Shown here piece by piece: positions 1 through 13,384 of a DNA stretch of 64,000 nt. The position numbers and the translations under genes were made by a program. The DNA is from Seriola aureovittata. Its lineage: Eukaryota; Chordata; Actinopteri; Carangiformes; Carangidae. Within the stretch, counting starts at the first letter, position 1. Each line of letters begins with the position of its first letter. The notes under the pieces are model-generated. The model made no database searches. It was not told the origin of the DNA and saw only the letters and a program-made list of their open reading frames with translations. Location: NCBI RefSeq assembly GCF_021018895.1, contig NC_079365.1, positions 3,489,501 through 3,553,500 on the forward strand. Direction: 5' to 3'.

Positions 1-999
1 GAGCAAAATTTAAAGACATTGTTTAACTTACATGCTGAATCAATTGCAAAATAACACAGGCAACTTTTGTGCTATAAAGATTATTTGCTTTCTCCTTGAC
101 ACGTCAGCTACTTTCATTGAGGTCAGAGGCAAATGTAAACACCAAGACAGCTGCGTATCATATTGTTTTTTTACATGGCGCATTTGAGTTTGGTAGTTTA
201 GTGGTGGCGGTCTCGTTGGCGATAGCGTCTCCCAATAAAACCCCATTCCGTTTAAACTGGCTCCACTGAAGAGGATAAGCATGTTTTCCATTTGCCTTTC
301 ACTCCTTCCACCATCTGCCACTGGCAGAAACTCTGACAGCTTCAGCTCCATCTGCACTGGCACAACAGGAGACCCTCATCCTGTTTTTGTGCTGTAAAGC
401 AGTCCAACAGATCACCAGCCAAATCTAACGCGGTGACACACAAAAGTAAAAATGCAGAGTGTGGCTGAGAGGCTGCCAGGCCTGCTCTCTGTGGTGGTCT
501 CATTTGTTTCTGCTAATTATACTAATTTCTCCAAATGATTTATTGATGTGAAAATGCTCCACGTAGCCCCCTTTAAATAGTTTGTCTAAACTATTGTTCT
601 TTTTGAAGACATTGGATTGATAACATACTGTTACTGAATATCTCACTGATGTGTTGAATTGGATTTTTCTATGTGGCACAGAGTAATGCAATATCCATGC
701 ATTAGACAAATGTAATATCCTATCCCAATTAGTTAATGGGATATTCCCAGATGTAGAGGGATTGTCTATTGACTTCAGTCTTTATTTCTGCAGGAAAGAA
801 TGCTGATAGCACAGATACAATAAACTCCCATCTCATTTGAAGTACACTGCGGGTGTGTTAGAGCTGTCTCAGACTTCAGTTAAGTGATCCTAGGAATGCA
901 GTCTGGCATGTGTATAATGGCCACTAAATATTCTCTCAGATGCATCTCCTCTCAGATGAACATTTCTGTGGTGAATAATTACTGCTGACACATGCAGTG
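1..999. other. No recognised gene or repeat
   Basis: AT-rich DNA with no motif that I recognise. A minus-strand open frame of 107 codons at 40-363 has no familiar domain and is no longer than chance allows in 64 kb. I see no exon-like splice-site pair. Confidence 0.5.
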
Positions 1000-1000
1000 G

Positions 1001-1018
1001 GAGAGAGAGAGAGAGAGA
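1001..1018. repeat. (GA)9 microsatellite
   Basis: Uninterrupted GA dinucleotides. A purine-rich stretch follows. Confidence 0.95.
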
Positions 1019-1118
1019 AGGGAAGCATGCGCGTGACGCACGGCAATAAAAAAAAAATGTCAACAACAAAATTCAGTGGCTGCAAACATCACTGTTCTCT
1101 GGCAACGTCACTGGCCTC

Positions 1119-1146
1119 TTTTTTTTTTTTTTTTTTTTTCTTTTTT
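1119..1146. repeat. Poly-T tract
   Basis: Twenty-one T, one C, then six more T. On the minus strand this is a poly-A run that could be a retroelement tail, but no element body is recognisable next to it. Confidence 0.9.
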
Positions 1147-3141
1147 ACAAAGCACCTTAAAATAGACCCAGAAGATAGTTGATGTCTCGTGCGCATCCTT
1201 CTCTGTGAAGCTGCTGCCATTACACTTGCAGACTGATGTTGATATGTTTGATGCTGTCATCCGTGGGCTGCAGCGATGATAGATTTAGATCAGCTATCCT
1301 CGTTTGTAATCCGTGTTCTTTAATGTAGCAACCGTTAGCGGCGCACATCTTTGTCTTTCATGTGGTTCTGACTTCCCCGTGGTCACAGATGTAATTAGGA
1401 ATAATATCTGTGCAGTATGCTGGCACATATTAAATACTCTCCTAAGGGCTTGAAGGCATTAGTGTTCACACCTCAAATCATGGTCACAATATGCTGTAGA
1501 AATTCTGCCACAGGCCTTTAATATTGCACAGAAAATTAAAATGCTATGGCCATTAATATCATGCTATTAATTGACTTATCACCTTTCACTGAGCTCACAG
1601 TACAACATTATAGCCTACCTATTATATAGTAGTATATTGCAGTATGTAAGTATAATTCCCTGAATTATTATTCAGACTTGTAGGTTTCAACCAACATTGA
1701 CTTAGATGACATCACTTTTATCAGACTCACAGCTCCCTCTTCAGCAGCAAGAGACCTTGTACAACTTTATTTTTTACCTTAGAAATATAACCGTTATATA
1801 ATATATATGTATATACTGTATATATATACTATGTGTTATCACAACATTTATCACTATAAACAGTTGTTGTTCTCCAGGTTATTACAACTTGGGTTTGAAG
1901 GGGCTTCATTGCAGTCAGTTGTTTGCTGATCACACAATGTGGTTGAGAATTGTGCGCCATAAAACCAAAACAAGCTAAAAGGGACGCTGCTGAGTTGGCT
2001 GATAATTCTCAGGGTTCATCAACTGCAGTCAATGACCACTTCACATACATATACAAAAATTGGACCCATAATGAAAAATCTGTACAGATATTCTTTGCCC
2101 CAGCGAGTTATTTCCTTTGGAATAAAATGAATTCATCAGATTAATTTAAATGCTGTGACCAGACCTTCATACTGCTTTCCCCCCTCTGGTTTTCCATTAT
2201 TCTCTAACTGCTCACCTGGCATTAAAATGCTGCAGAGCGTGAGTGTAGAGCATGATACTGTATACATACTGTATGTTACCAGCTTTGTTACCATATGTTT
2301 TTTCTTTTTTCTTTTTTCAATACATGCCTGGTCACACACAACCACGTTTATACAATCACAGGCAGCTACGGTTCTGCCTGCTCAGTGAAAGGAGCATCTT
2401 AAGCAGCAGTGAGAGTAGTTATCCTCCCAGCACTTAGCCATAAGGAAGAATAACTGATGACAGCCACTGTATTGTTTTACCCCAATGAACTGCTGTGCAG
2501 CTGGGGACTGCTGGTAGTCCAGGCGTCCCGCAATGGAAAGCACAGATGATAAACTAATATTCCTCCAGAGAAAACAGTGCACACAGTGTTTGGTGATAAT
2601 GTAGTTATTATACAAATATTAGTTTGAGTGTGATGACAACACATTTTTCTTTGGACTACAGACAAGATATGGCTCTACACTCTGTACAAAATGACTTGTA
2701 CATTTAAATGAACAATTTAAAAGATATAAAAGCTGTCAGATAGGAATGTCCTTTATATCAATGTGAAAATTCTGCTAATCATGTTGACATGTTAGGCAAC
2801 ACAGTGTCTCAGTGATTTGTAATCTCACCTCACGTCAAGAAACGTTTCTTTGTGGACTTTGTCCTGTTCTCACTTTGTCTGCCTGAACTTCCTCCAGGTG
2901 CAGATGCTGTTTTCCTCCAATAGTTAAAAACTTACAGGTCAGGTGAACTGGAACCGGAAATTTCAGTAGGTGTTTGTCTCTATGTGTGTGTAAAGTTAAC
3001 AGTCTCTCACCAAAGGCAATGTTTTGGAAAAGGAATGGACAGATAAAAGTCATCTTGACGTATAGTGTGAGGTGCTCTCCTGAGAATAAAAGCAGAAATT
3101 TAATAACATGCACTAAAGTATTCTTGAATGATAATTAATGT
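1147..3141. other. Unassigned AT-rich DNA
   Basis: The only structure seen is a self-complementary TA-rich patch around 1795-1830 (alternating TA with TGTATATAC). No coding or transposon motif was recognised. Several short open frames on both strands overlap each other and look random. Confidence 0.45.
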
Positions 3142-3305
3142 TTATAGGAGCTATTTGTAAGTTTTGCCATTGTCACATAGCCACCGTTAGCATTAACAGC
3201 TGTTTACCTCCCAGTCTAGACAAAATGTTGTGAGTTCAAACTTCATTCCTTTACTCGCCAAGAGCTGTCTCCAGTGGTGGAAATCAATGACTTTTGTAAC
3301 TTTTC
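3142..3305 (+). mobile_element. MITE family A, copy 1 (partial)
   Basis: It starts at TATAGGAGCTATTTGTAAG and continues with a GTTAGCATTAACAGC block, a GTGAGTTC block and an AGAGCTGTCTCCAGTGGTGG block. The same blocks in the same order occur at 24423 (+), 29622 (+) and 59229 (-). The right terminal repeat seen in the 24 kb copy is not recognisable here, so this copy is truncated or badly decayed beyond about 3305. Confidence 0.7.
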
Positions 3306-4248
3306 GACTGCATCCCATGGTCTTCCTCAGTAGACTGAGTTTGCTCGAGCAAGATAATGTGATTTGATTAAAGCTCCACTCCACTCCATTGATGGTGTTT
3401 ACCAATGATCAGGTTGAATGCTCTAAAAGGCTTATAAGCTAGCAGACCTTTTAAATATTTAAAGATACAGTATCTCTCTCTGTCATTTTTGCCACCACCC
3501 ACAGACAATGAAGGTCAACAGAAGTTCCGCTCAGCTCATTTGTCACCTGTATTGTGTGTGGTGATAGGAATCTCATAGATACATTAGCTCACAATTTTAA
3601 ACTATCTGTGACTAGATTGTTCCAGATGGTAAGAAAATATATTGAGAATGTAAAAGGTAAATCCAAAGCCAAGAAAATAGTAAAGAAAATGGTAAAATTT
3701 GTGATTTTTGTAATAACCTGCCATTTTGACCTTTACTGTATTTAAATACAGATTGAATTTCTTCCTCCAGCCCTTACTAACATGCTGAGGTCATATACCA
3801 AGAAATCAATCGAAATCCACTTGACATTAAATGTAGGCTGCTGTGTCCTGGTGTCTTTCTTTGTGGCAGCTGCCATCAAATCATGGACACACCCAAGGTG
3901 GGGTCCATTGTTGTATTTTCAACCATGTCAAAATAGAATAACGCCATTCTGCTAACTTGCTGCTAATATTTCCTCCAATGCTTATGGTCTGCACCTTGGT
4001 TAGCAAGCTAGCTGCTGTCAGATTTGAGGCCTTAGTATATCATACTGTACAAAGAGAGGTGGGACTAATAGGGCCAATCAGGCCTGTAGAAGTGCACCTG
4101 AAGAGGTCTGCACTTTATCCAGGAGGACCTGAGTGCACAAGTCATTCACTCTGTGAACATATTTGTCTGGCCCAGACCAATAGAATTCAGCTTGAGTGCA
4201 ACCTCTCCAGGTGCCATCCTCACATCTCTGGCTTCCACTCCCCCATCT
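3306..4248. other. Unassigned DNA
   Basis: No motif recognised. A CCACCACCCACA string near 3493 also occurs near the right end of the 24 kb MITE copy, so part of this stretch may be a decayed continuation of the same element. Confidence 0.35.
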
Positions 4249-4316
4249 CCTCTCTTCTCTCTCTCTCTCTCTCTCCATCTCTCTCTCTCACTCTCTTTCT
4301 TTCTCTCTCTGTCACA

Positions 4317-4368
<52 letters not shown>
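4249..4368. repeat. Compound microsatellite: CT tract then (CGCA)13
   Basis: An interrupted CT-rich pyrimidine tract (about 4249-4311) passes directly into a near-perfect CGCA tetranucleotide array ending at 4368. The array is alternating purine-pyrimidine with a CpG in every unit. Reading frames through it in several phases are artefacts. Confidence 0.95.
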
Positions 4369-4825
4369 GACATGTCTTCATGACTTCAGATGACATTACA
4401 TTGACTTCATTTCATTTCCTTGAGCCTTAATCTATTCATAGCTACTACTTACCTTACATTAACCCTGACACTGACCTTAAGACATGTCTTTACCTTAAAA
4501 TTTACATGATTTACCTTCTTTTTGTCCCCATGAGTATGATAAGTCCCAATAATGTGACTGATTATGTGAGTAAGGTCCCCACAACATGAGTAATACATGG
4601 ACCACACAAACACCCTTGTCTTATTATATTTGTGTGGACCTGTTATTGAGAGAAATACTTCACTTGCTCTTCACCCTGACTATACACACCTGAATGCCCT
4701 TACCTTTAGCCTACCCATTATTCGCGAACAGAATTCTCGTCCAGTATTTTGGTCTCAAAGCTGTCGGACTCCACAAGTTTAGTGGGCTCCTGGTTTTTGG
4801 AGCCCACGCATATAGTAAAACAAGG
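4369..4825. other. Spacer between microsatellites
   Basis: No gene recognised. Short runs resembling teleost dispersed repeats (TGTGGACC, CCCCACAACATGAG) are present but too degraded to assign. An 11-bp inverted pair, GTGGGCTCC near 4780 and GGAGCCCAC near 4799, is visible. Confidence 0.4.

Positions 4826-4882
<57 letters not shown>
4826..4882. repeat. (CA)28 microsatellite
   Basis: Pure CA dinucleotides, followed by two GAGTCACACACA units up to about 4912. Confidence 0.97.
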
Positions 4883-4886
<4 letters not shown>

Positions 4887-4912
4887 CACACACACAGAGT
4901 CACACACAAACA

Positions 4913-5942
4913 CTACTTGCTGGCAGACTGCCCATATTGCTGTTTGGTACTCTACTCACAGGGGGAATGATACTATCTTCCAATAAGACTGAGGGTTCAT
5001 TTTTATTCCATCATGCAGATAGCAAATTGAGGCTGGTGTGGGGCTAATATTATACATTACCTGCTATCAAATGCGCTATTTACTTCTGCTCTATATCAGT
5101 CTTTCTCCGCCAGCAGTCATTGTCTTTCACAAGTAGATTAATTTTAGGCTAATTTCATGAGTCATTTTGGAAATACACAAAAGAGCTAATCAATTTTTTG
5201 TGTGTTAAGATTATGGCGTGTCTCTTCTCTCTAGAATACATTGCTGAATAGACGGAGAAGGAGTCACAGCATTGTGGATTGTATTTATATTTTATGATAG
5301 AAAAAAAACACAGGAATTCAATTCCACTGCCTGTAATGAGACTGTGTGTGTATATGTATGCAGGCCATGTGTGTTGTTTGTGTGACCGTTTGAGGACTCC
5401 CCTGTGCAGTAAGAAACAGAAAAGAGCTGAAAGAATTGTGAATAACAAAACAGATGCTTCTTGTTCACTTTCATGTTCTCTATTCACAATACAAAATGCA
5501 ATGATGGTTACAATCACAATACATGGTGTGTAAAAAATACATGTTATGTTTGAGGATGGGCACAAGCCTTGTATGAGAATGCACTCAAAGATCTTCTTTT
5601 TGCATGGTGCATCAGACTCACTGTAATGACTATCCATATATTAAAACCCATCATACATATACAAGTAGTATAAGTAAATTTCCCATGGGGTGTATATAAG
5701 CATAATGTTAACTCTGATGGCACCACTGAAGCCCTATCTGCAGGCTCCAGCAGCTTGGCCGAGTGCTCCTTCAAGAACAATTAGCAGTTGTTTGAGTGGG
5801 AAGACAGTGAGGGATCATGTCGTTACTACAACTAACTAAGGCTTGATGATAGGGTTGTACATTAATGCACTTTTCCTCTCACTGGCAGTTAAAAAGTGAA
5901 ATGAGGACTGTGTATTAAAGGTGTCACATGACTGAACCCTCA
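4913..5942. other. Unassigned DNA with a long chance reading frame
   Basis: A 160-codon minus-strand open frame (5155-5637) is the longest in the window, but it has no recognisable domain, is AT-driven in composition, and is within the length expected by chance for 64 kb of this composition. I do not call it a gene. Confidence 0.5.
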
Positions 5943-6170
5943 CCCAGATAGCAAAATGAAACTTCTGGCCCAACATATACCTGGCCTATACTTCCACATC
6001 TGGGCAGCCCAAAGATTTTCTGTGTGTGCTCCAGAATTGGTCCAGATGTGGAAGTAAAATCTTACAATCATGCTGTATATGGGTCAGATTCGGGCCATGG
6101 AACAGAGCGTATACTGGGCCAGAGAAAACATGTGGCCCAAGTATGGGCCAGAATCTCTTTGCTATGTGGG
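5943..6170. mobile_element. MITE with CCCANATAGCAAA ends
   Basis: The left end reads CCCAGATAGCAAA and the right end, in reverse complement, reads CCCACATAGCAAAG, giving matching terminal inverted repeats about 228 bp apart. The interior is built from TGGGCC/GGCCCA-rich motifs and contains an exact 15-bp inverted pair (5989-6003 and 6042-6056). Elements with this TTTGCTATNTGGG end are common in fish genomes. No clear target-site duplication was found, and there is no coding capacity. Confidence 0.7.
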
Positions 6171-8980
6171 AGGCAAATTCCAATTAGAAAAGTGTAAATA
6201 AGACACGACAATAGAAGACCGGTTTTACTTTCAATTAAATCACTACTATCAGTGGATTTGCAAACAGGGGCAAAATAAATCAAACTTTCAACTTTTTTCA
6301 ATTCAATTTCAATTTCCATCAGGTTAAACTTTTGTTAACAGAATTCACAAATTTGTGCCCCTTACAAGCTGCATTCACAATGCTGAAGGAACACAGTGCT
6401 AAATAGTCAAACATGGAGGAAGCTAACATGGCTCATTAGCTGTATTGAATAATCCATTCTTATTAAGCATTTAACTTCCTCTGCTTGAGTATAAACTGCT
6501 CCACAAAAGAGACCTTATTTGCAGACAGTTATGAGATAAAAGTGAATAGTATAAACCAAGCAAACAAGCTAGCTAACTCATAGCTTTTATATTCATTTCC
6601 TCTCTTCAGTTACTCTTTATTGAATTAATTGATATACATAAACATTTTGTGTTCACCTGCAGGGCCTTTTGAAGCCATTCAGCTTTGTTCATCTGGCAGT
6701 AAGTCTGGTCTCTCTATGCTTACGATAAAGGACTGAAACTGCAGTAATTTTAAAATATTACAACAAGTAAATTAAACTTTGATTGACTGCGATTGAGCAC
6801 CAGCAGCAATAACATGAATAAACTGGTTGGGTAAGTAGTCACATTTTCCAAAAAGACATAAGTAAAGGAGCTAATTAGAGCACAATCGCAACATAAACAT
6901 GAACGTGAGGACGTTTGCCACCCTCCACAATAGAATAATAACCCTGCACTATCATTGCCACATTTGGCCTCAGGACAAGGCTTCTCAGCCTTTGTACCCA
7001 AAACTTGTAAATCTGTCTGCAGTTGCTAATGCCAGTAAGTTAGTTTTAAAACTACAACAGGAAGTATTTGTTCCAAAATAAAGTAGACCTAAATGCGAGA
7101 AAATTTGTTTTTTAAAGCCAGAAATCTCAGTACTTTGGTAAGTATATAAAATATTGCTGGTGATTAGCTAGCAAGCTAAAAAGAAGTATCATGGTCATTT
7201 TATGAAACCCTAAACCCGAAAGTAACACAAAAAAGTGGCTTTTTGCTCCCATCTTGATTGGAACAAGTCATATTTTCTGACCATGACATTAAATTTACTG
7301 TTTTTTAGGGACAATCAAAGAGTACGGTGGTCACTGTCAAAATTATTATTTTTTTTGTCTTGTATACTGATTTTGTCAATAATTGATGTCACTAGACCTT
7401 TTTCAACTTTGATTATTCTGGATTTCTTTTAAAACTTTCCACAGTGTATATGTTCCAGTGATGCTGAATGCCTTGAAAATGCATGTGTGTGGGTGTGTCT
7501 GTCGTCTGGCATCTCTATTATCTTACCCTACCCAGCGCTGCTGCAGAGAGCCAGCCACTGCTACCCTGCCCATTGTGCTTGTCCTCTGCGGCTGTGATGT
7601 ATTGCCCAGCGTGTGAAAAGGTTAATTTCATTACCCTGTTCAGTTAAACAACTACAGATGTAATTGACACAGGAAGTGAGAAGAAAATGAAAACCTGGCT
7701 TAAGAGAGCTGGCTGTACAGCAGCCAGCGAGAGCGTCTTTTTTTTTTCTCTACCCACAGGAGAGGGCAACAGCACTTTACCAGAAATGAAATATGAGAGA
7801 AATCACATTTATTGGCTTTTTACACTTTTTGAAACTGCATTCTCCTAGTCCCAGCTTTAAGAAACTGAGATGGCTATTGAAACTTAGAAAGGCACTTTAG
7901 TTCTTGCACCTTAGCCAATATAAAAATCTTTGAAATTGCAAGTTGAAATTTGTAATGGGAATTGTAATCTGTTTTTTTTTTTTAGAAAGTGTCAACCCTG
8001 ACTGTTTCTTATAACCAGCGTATTGTGAGATGATTAAATTTGGTTGCAGTGGGTTTCTTGAGGTCATATAATGAAAACCACTTATTGTCAGGCTCATATC
8101 ATTTAATTGGCTTGGCTGCAGCCCCCTGCCAGTTCATTACAGCATGCCTGGATTGCATTTGCCCACATTGCTATCCAAGATTCCTGGCATTCCCTTTGCA
8201 GCTACTGGGAAATCTCTGCAGTGCGTGTGACTGTGCCCGCTCTGCATGTCGGGGCAATGCTGTACTAAACTTGTCTTCATTGGTTTTTGGTTTGGTTTAG
8301 ACTTTGTTTTAGCCTGAAATCAACATAGAATACACTGTAGGTAATTTTCACCCAGATGAAGTGTGTTTCCAGATGGACGGTTAAGGCACTGTGGAGAAGT
8401 GCTTGAACAAATGTGATGCATAATTCCCTGCAGCCCCATTCATCTGTGATTATTAAAACTTTATACTTGATTGAAAAACTCTCTGGGTCTAGAAAATGTT
8501 AATTATCCTAATCCTTGCAATGATTGGACTGACAGCTGCTGGAGCCAAGTTGATTGTCAGAGAGGCACATTTGCCATAATACAGTGGTACTGCAGTTTTT
8601 CTACAAGCAAACATTTCATTCCTCATCATTTTTTTTTTCCACCTCATTAGGACAGGATGTATTGATTTGTGAGTTGAAGTAGAAGGCGGAAATGAATTCA
8701 ACAGAGCACAGTGATATTTTTGTCCTTTTGGGAGAATTTTGTCTGTGATTTTAGCCTTTATCTGTCTGTTGCTACTCATATGGACGTGGAAGACATTTTT
8801 CTTGTGGTTACCAGCTCTTACACTTTGTGCCTGGGACAAGGAAAATATTTAATAAGCACAGAAGATTACACAGAAAATCTGATGTGCACACCACAATGGG
8901 TTATTCAGGTTTATTGCAACTTAAGTCTTATTTTTGGCTGGACCACAACAGTGGGGCCAGTCCTATAATCACGATGGTCC
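6171..8980. other. Unassigned DNA, possibly containing conserved non-coding sequence
   Basis: No transposon or exon was recognised. Around 7500-7720 and 8090-8280 the sequence is less repetitive and richer in homeodomain-like TTAATT/TAATTG cores. That is the general look of conserved enhancers, but it cannot be tested without alignment. A poly-T lies near 7971-7983. Confidence 0.35.
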
Positions 8981-9000
8981 CTGACTGACTGACTGACTGA
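8981..9000. repeat. (CTGA)5 tetranucleotide repeat
   Basis: Five perfect CTGA units. Confidence 0.95.
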
Positions 9001-10380
9001 GGGATCATAATTCCACCATAGGTCAGCTTAATATCACATGACTGAGTTGGAGTTTCTCTATTGGCTGTTGCTCTTTCAAAATGAATTGGCACTAATTGTT
9101 TCTATTAGGGGGGTGTTTACAGCCTGCAGTATTGCTAACTTGCATTTTTCGCTGGATTTGCAGTCACCAGTAATGCTTCTCTTGCGTCTACTTTGTTCAG
9201 TGAGTGGCAGAGAGTCAAAGAAACAGTTTTTTACTACTCTCTGAGTAATCATTTCACAAGTAAATAGCCACAGCATGGTCTTTGTCTTTAGTTAGCTGTG
9301 TTTGGTGATTTTGTCAGATGGCATGGTTGTAAAATCAAGATTGTAGCAGCAGAGCAGCAGCTTTGAAATGGTTTGGAAGTTAACACATAGTCTTCATGGG
9401 TCATATTTTAGTTACTATTTCATACTTGCTCTGTTGTTTGATGACATGAACAAAATAACATGTTAATGAGAAACGCTTTATTGTGAATTCAGTTGTATTA
9501 AAATACTGTACATGTAAGCACAGAGAGTAGGAGAGAAGCAAAGGGATAAAGGGCTGAAACCAGCTCACATTTGGAAGAATGCAAATAGGACATATCAGTT
9601 GTTTACAGCAGTTCCACAACAATTTTCAACTATGTCTCAATTTCTCACAATAACCATACGTGGTCCAGCCATATACTAGGTTCTGATCTAGTCTTGTAGT
9701 TTGACCATCATTCCTTTTAGCGATAATGCTACTTTTCTGACCAAGCTAATTACGAATCTTTCTAAGAAAGAAAAATGCAGATGGGGCAAGAAAACGGACT
9801 TAAATTCGTCAGGTGGCTGGAAACATGACTAATAATGTTTCTCTTCAGCCACTTAATACAATTCAAAACACCTAAACCAGAGTTGACAGTTGATTTATTA
9901 GCAGCTAACATATATTCATTTTGTTAATATACCATATCAAATAACTCAGCACATAATTTGCTTCCATTAAAAAGCATCTGCTCTGGCAATGTGACCTGAT
10001 CCTTCATTTTCCCTTCAATTAGTCAGGAACTGTGGGCGTTTCCTGTCTCATCCTGCGCTTTCATGCTCTCTTACATTGCCCCTTTTCCATGCTCGCTCTC
10101 TCAGTTTGAACAAAGAGGGTCATGATATGAGGGCGGCCCATCCGTCAGAAAGGAGGATACAGCAGGAATGTTGCTGTTGGTGACACAGTGTTGATTACTG
10201 GACAGGAGAAGCTGCCCTGCAGGGTTTATTTCCTGTTTAGTCACATAACCTGAAGAACTGTTGCAGTTAGTTGAGGATTTGGCAAGAATTTATTCAGGAA
10301 TAATTTTCTCTGAGGCCTTTTATCTCTGTACTTTAGATGGTTGGTCTCCCCCAAACAACAAAAATCTATTTTTCATGCTC
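9001..10380. other. Unassigned DNA
   Basis: No gene, repeat family or hairpin was recognised. The ATTTGCTTCC... to GTTGATTACTGG stretch (about 9955-10200) has balanced, non-repetitive composition and could be conserved non-coding DNA. Confidence 0.4.
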
Positions 10381-10441
10381 AACTTTAGTAGTATCAACTT
10401 TAGTAGTATCTGTGCATACAGTTTTTTTTTTTTTTTTTTTT
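10381..10441. repeat. 15-bp tandem duplication followed by poly-T
   Basis: AACTTTAGTAGTATC occurs twice head to tail at 10381-10395 and 10396-10410. An uninterrupted run of about 20 T follows at 10422-10441. Confidence 0.9.
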
Positions 10442-11308
10442 ACTTTGTCCAGGTTTTGTCTGTGAAGTGCTTGTGCCTCCACCCTATTACACTGGAGATG
10501 GATGCATTTAATTTCAGGTTTTTACAACACTGAACAATTGCTGTGGTTCTACTTTCTACCAAACAAATTGTTTGTCAAGTCAGCAAGCAAACAAATTTGC
10601 AATTTGTTTGCAGAAGAAAGTGTACGCTTTTTTTCCAGAGTGAACTTTGGTGAAATTTGAGGCAAGAACTAAAATCTTTGACCAAAAGCAAAAAGTCTTG
10701 ACAGGGACAGGGAACAGATGACTGGAAAAAATTTAGGAAGCTGACTCATAATTCCACTTTGATGGACCCTTCCTCTGCTCGACTATGAAATAATTCACAA
10801 AAGAGGCATTCTTTGGAGCATGTTGTTGGACAGCTGTAAAAGCTCTCGAATAAACATTGTAAACTTTTTAGCAAATAAGCTAGCTGGCTTACTTGGTGAG
10901 CTATTGTGGCTGGTAAGTGCTAGCATGCTTCTGGCTTATTTGGAAGATTAATTTTGTTGTGCCACTGTGAATGATCTGATGAGACAATAAGTGGTACAAC
11001 ATTTTCTGTTGCACTATCAAATGTACTTTGAGAACCACAGACAGAGTGCCATACACATTCAATGTCCTGGAGTTGAGGTAGAAATCACAACAACTCTGTC
11101 TGCATGCCTGCTGATAGCTCCAGTGGTAGGTGAGAAAATGTATGGTTTTGTCATTTATGTGATTCAGCCTGTTAATGTTTTTATTTGCAGGCTTGGAAAA
11201 TCACTGCGATGCTGTCCCCACTATGGAAATCAGTAATGAGATGCATAATCCCCTCAGGTTTTAAGGTTTTATCACAGTGTGCCCATTATGAAAAATGTGA
11301 CGCTCTTT
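10442..11308. other. Unassigned DNA with an 11-bp hairpin
   Basis: GCAAACAAATT (10587-10597) and AATTTGTTTGC (10601-10611) form a perfect hairpin with a 3-nt loop. A related CAAATTGTTTG lies just upstream, so the patch is locally palindromic. Nothing else was recognised. Confidence 0.5.
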
Positions 11309-11344
11309 ATGATGATGATGATTATTATTATTATCATCATTATT
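11309..11344. repeat. ATG/ATT trinucleotide repeat
   Basis: A GAT run changes into an ATT run and then CATCATTATTAT. Confidence 0.9.
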
Positions 11345-13384
11345 ATGTACTCTTGAAGCAGGATAATAATTGTAATACCAACACAAACCCCACTGGAGAG
11401 GCAAATGCGAGCCAAATCCCCAACTTGTGTGGATAAATTCATAATTATACAGCAAATCTGTAGAGAAAGGAGCATTCAGTATATACAGTGAATAAGTTAT
11501 GCATCATGGTTTCCACCCACTCACTGCATAATACATCTGGTGTTGCCCAGCACTGATAACCCAGACTCGGCACTTCAGTCCTAATGTGGTCCGTTTTGTA
11601 TCAGGAGACAAATTCTGGGGAAACCTTGGTTATCTCGCATCCTCAGATGATATCGTTAACTGGGTTTTATCAGGTTGCTTATCTCAATCTCTGCAACGCC
11701 GCCTGTGACTATCTCATCTTTGCCGGTTTCAGTTAGTTTAGAGGGGGAGTCTCATGTTCCCCCCTCCCTTGTCTGCTGACAGGGCCTCAGACTTCCACTC
11801 AGAGCTCCCGTCACTGCAGTTGTTTACGATCCGCCATTGATTTTGCTTTCAACAAAAGACAGGTTAATCTTTCTGTTGGTCTCACACTGACAGCTTATGA
11901 TTTCCTTTGGGCACGTCGTCATGTTTTCAATCAGTTCTTGCTTACCTTGCTCCTTATGACCGACCCCCCCCCTCGCCCTGTGACTTTCCACACTGTGCCT
12001 GGTCATCTGTAAACATGGTGACAAAGAAGAACATCTGAGGTTCACAAGTGTCTCATCAAAGCAGCTTTGTACAGGCAGAGCACCATTATGCCATTAGTAA
12101 AGGATTTGCTACGCTTCGGTAGCGTTGTCTGGAAAAACATGGATGAAGGTGTAGAAGTGCTACCACTGCCTCTGCATTTGTTTCACCCACAGCTTTGGAG
12201 TGGAATTCAATACGGCTGATAGATCACTCTCATTAGTTGAGTATTGAGCACTGGGAGCCAAAAACCTGACACTTTTCTTCTGCGGAGAGAGTGAGGAAAG
12301 ACAAGAGCCCTATTAGCTGGATGTGGTGGGTTATGAAAGACAACCTGTGCACAATGAAGGAGTCTGTCAAACCTATTAGGGTTGGCTGGTTACACTCCCT
12401 CAGCTGGCCCAACACCAGCCAAATTGAAGAGAGTCCTTTTCGGTTTCCCGAGTGAAGTTGACAGTCATCACAGACAGTTTGCCCTCCACGCATTTCAGCT
12501 GTGCCCTTTCATGGATGGGATTTTCCGCCTCCATTTTTCCAGTGAATTGAAAGGATCTGTCTGCTTATGTGACCGCTGGGCTCTGACATGACATTCTTTG
12601 GAAGCTGTGGTGACCCATAGTCATGCTGGCATCTGTCATTACACACACGCCTGGATGCACATCTGCCCAAGGTTAAAGAACCAAATGAGTCGTTTTGCTT
12701 CATTCAGCTTGTAATTTCCTGTGTGTTTTTAAGCTGAGGTTTATGCGCCAGTTTCCCACTAAATCAGCTGCACTGAGACAAAAATGCAGAACAAGGCATC
12801 TGCCAACTCTTGTTGATTTCATATAAAAAAAAATCCTCTCAGATAGATTAGGATTAGAGAAAAATTTGCAGCTAGTTCAGATAGAAACAAATTCCCCACA
12901 ATGTCTTGGTTTAATGGAGGTTAAAACAGCTCTGAGGTAGCAGAAGAGTATTTTGACAGTGCCAACGTAGAGCCAAAGTAAACCGTGCATAATTTAGACT
13001 GTAAATGAGAGTGAGGCAGAGTTATGAAATAAGTTGTGGACGTAAGAATTTATGTGCTGGATTTCTGATGGTCTGCCTCTGATTGGTTGTTTTTTCTGTC
13101 TTCCTACCCACTGACATTTTACTGTCCAAGAGCTGTTGGTCTGGAAAAGCAAAGAGGGCAGTTTTTTTTTTTCTAATTTTATGCTGTTGATGCAGTTTCA
13201 TGTCTCATTTTGACCCACTCAGAAGTGCAGCATCATGATTTTCACTTATTGTGTTAACTGGACTTAGCTTTGTATCATCAGGGCAAAATATCTTCTGAAA
13301 TGGATGTAAACTTTTTTTTTAAGTAGGTGAGAACTCCATGTTTAGTTTAGCACCTCTCCTGACTGATGTCTTTGTCACCCACAG
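11345..13384. other. Unassigned DNA with a GATA-motif cluster
   Basis: Between about 11630 and 11715 there are three TTATCT/CTATCT cores plus TGATATCG, an arrangement that could bind GATA factors. The surrounding 11500-11830 is comparatively GC-rich and unique-looking. No exon or transposon motif was recognised. Confidence 0.3.

Noticed and set aside
3957..4430. 157-codon plus-strand frame rich in Ser/Leu then Thr/His/Ala/Arg
   Set aside because: Its second half is the translated CT and CGCA microsatellite, and other frames there are open for the same reason.
4711..5047. Frames with poly-Thr/His or poly-Cys/Val
   Set aside because: They are translations of the CA microsatellite; the same applies at 22.3, 52.2, 53.3 and 63.6 kb.
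5155..5637. 160-codon minus-strand open frame, the longest in the window
   Set aside because: AT-driven composition, no domain or signal recognised, no splice context, and a length expected about once by chance in 64 kb of such DNA on both strands.
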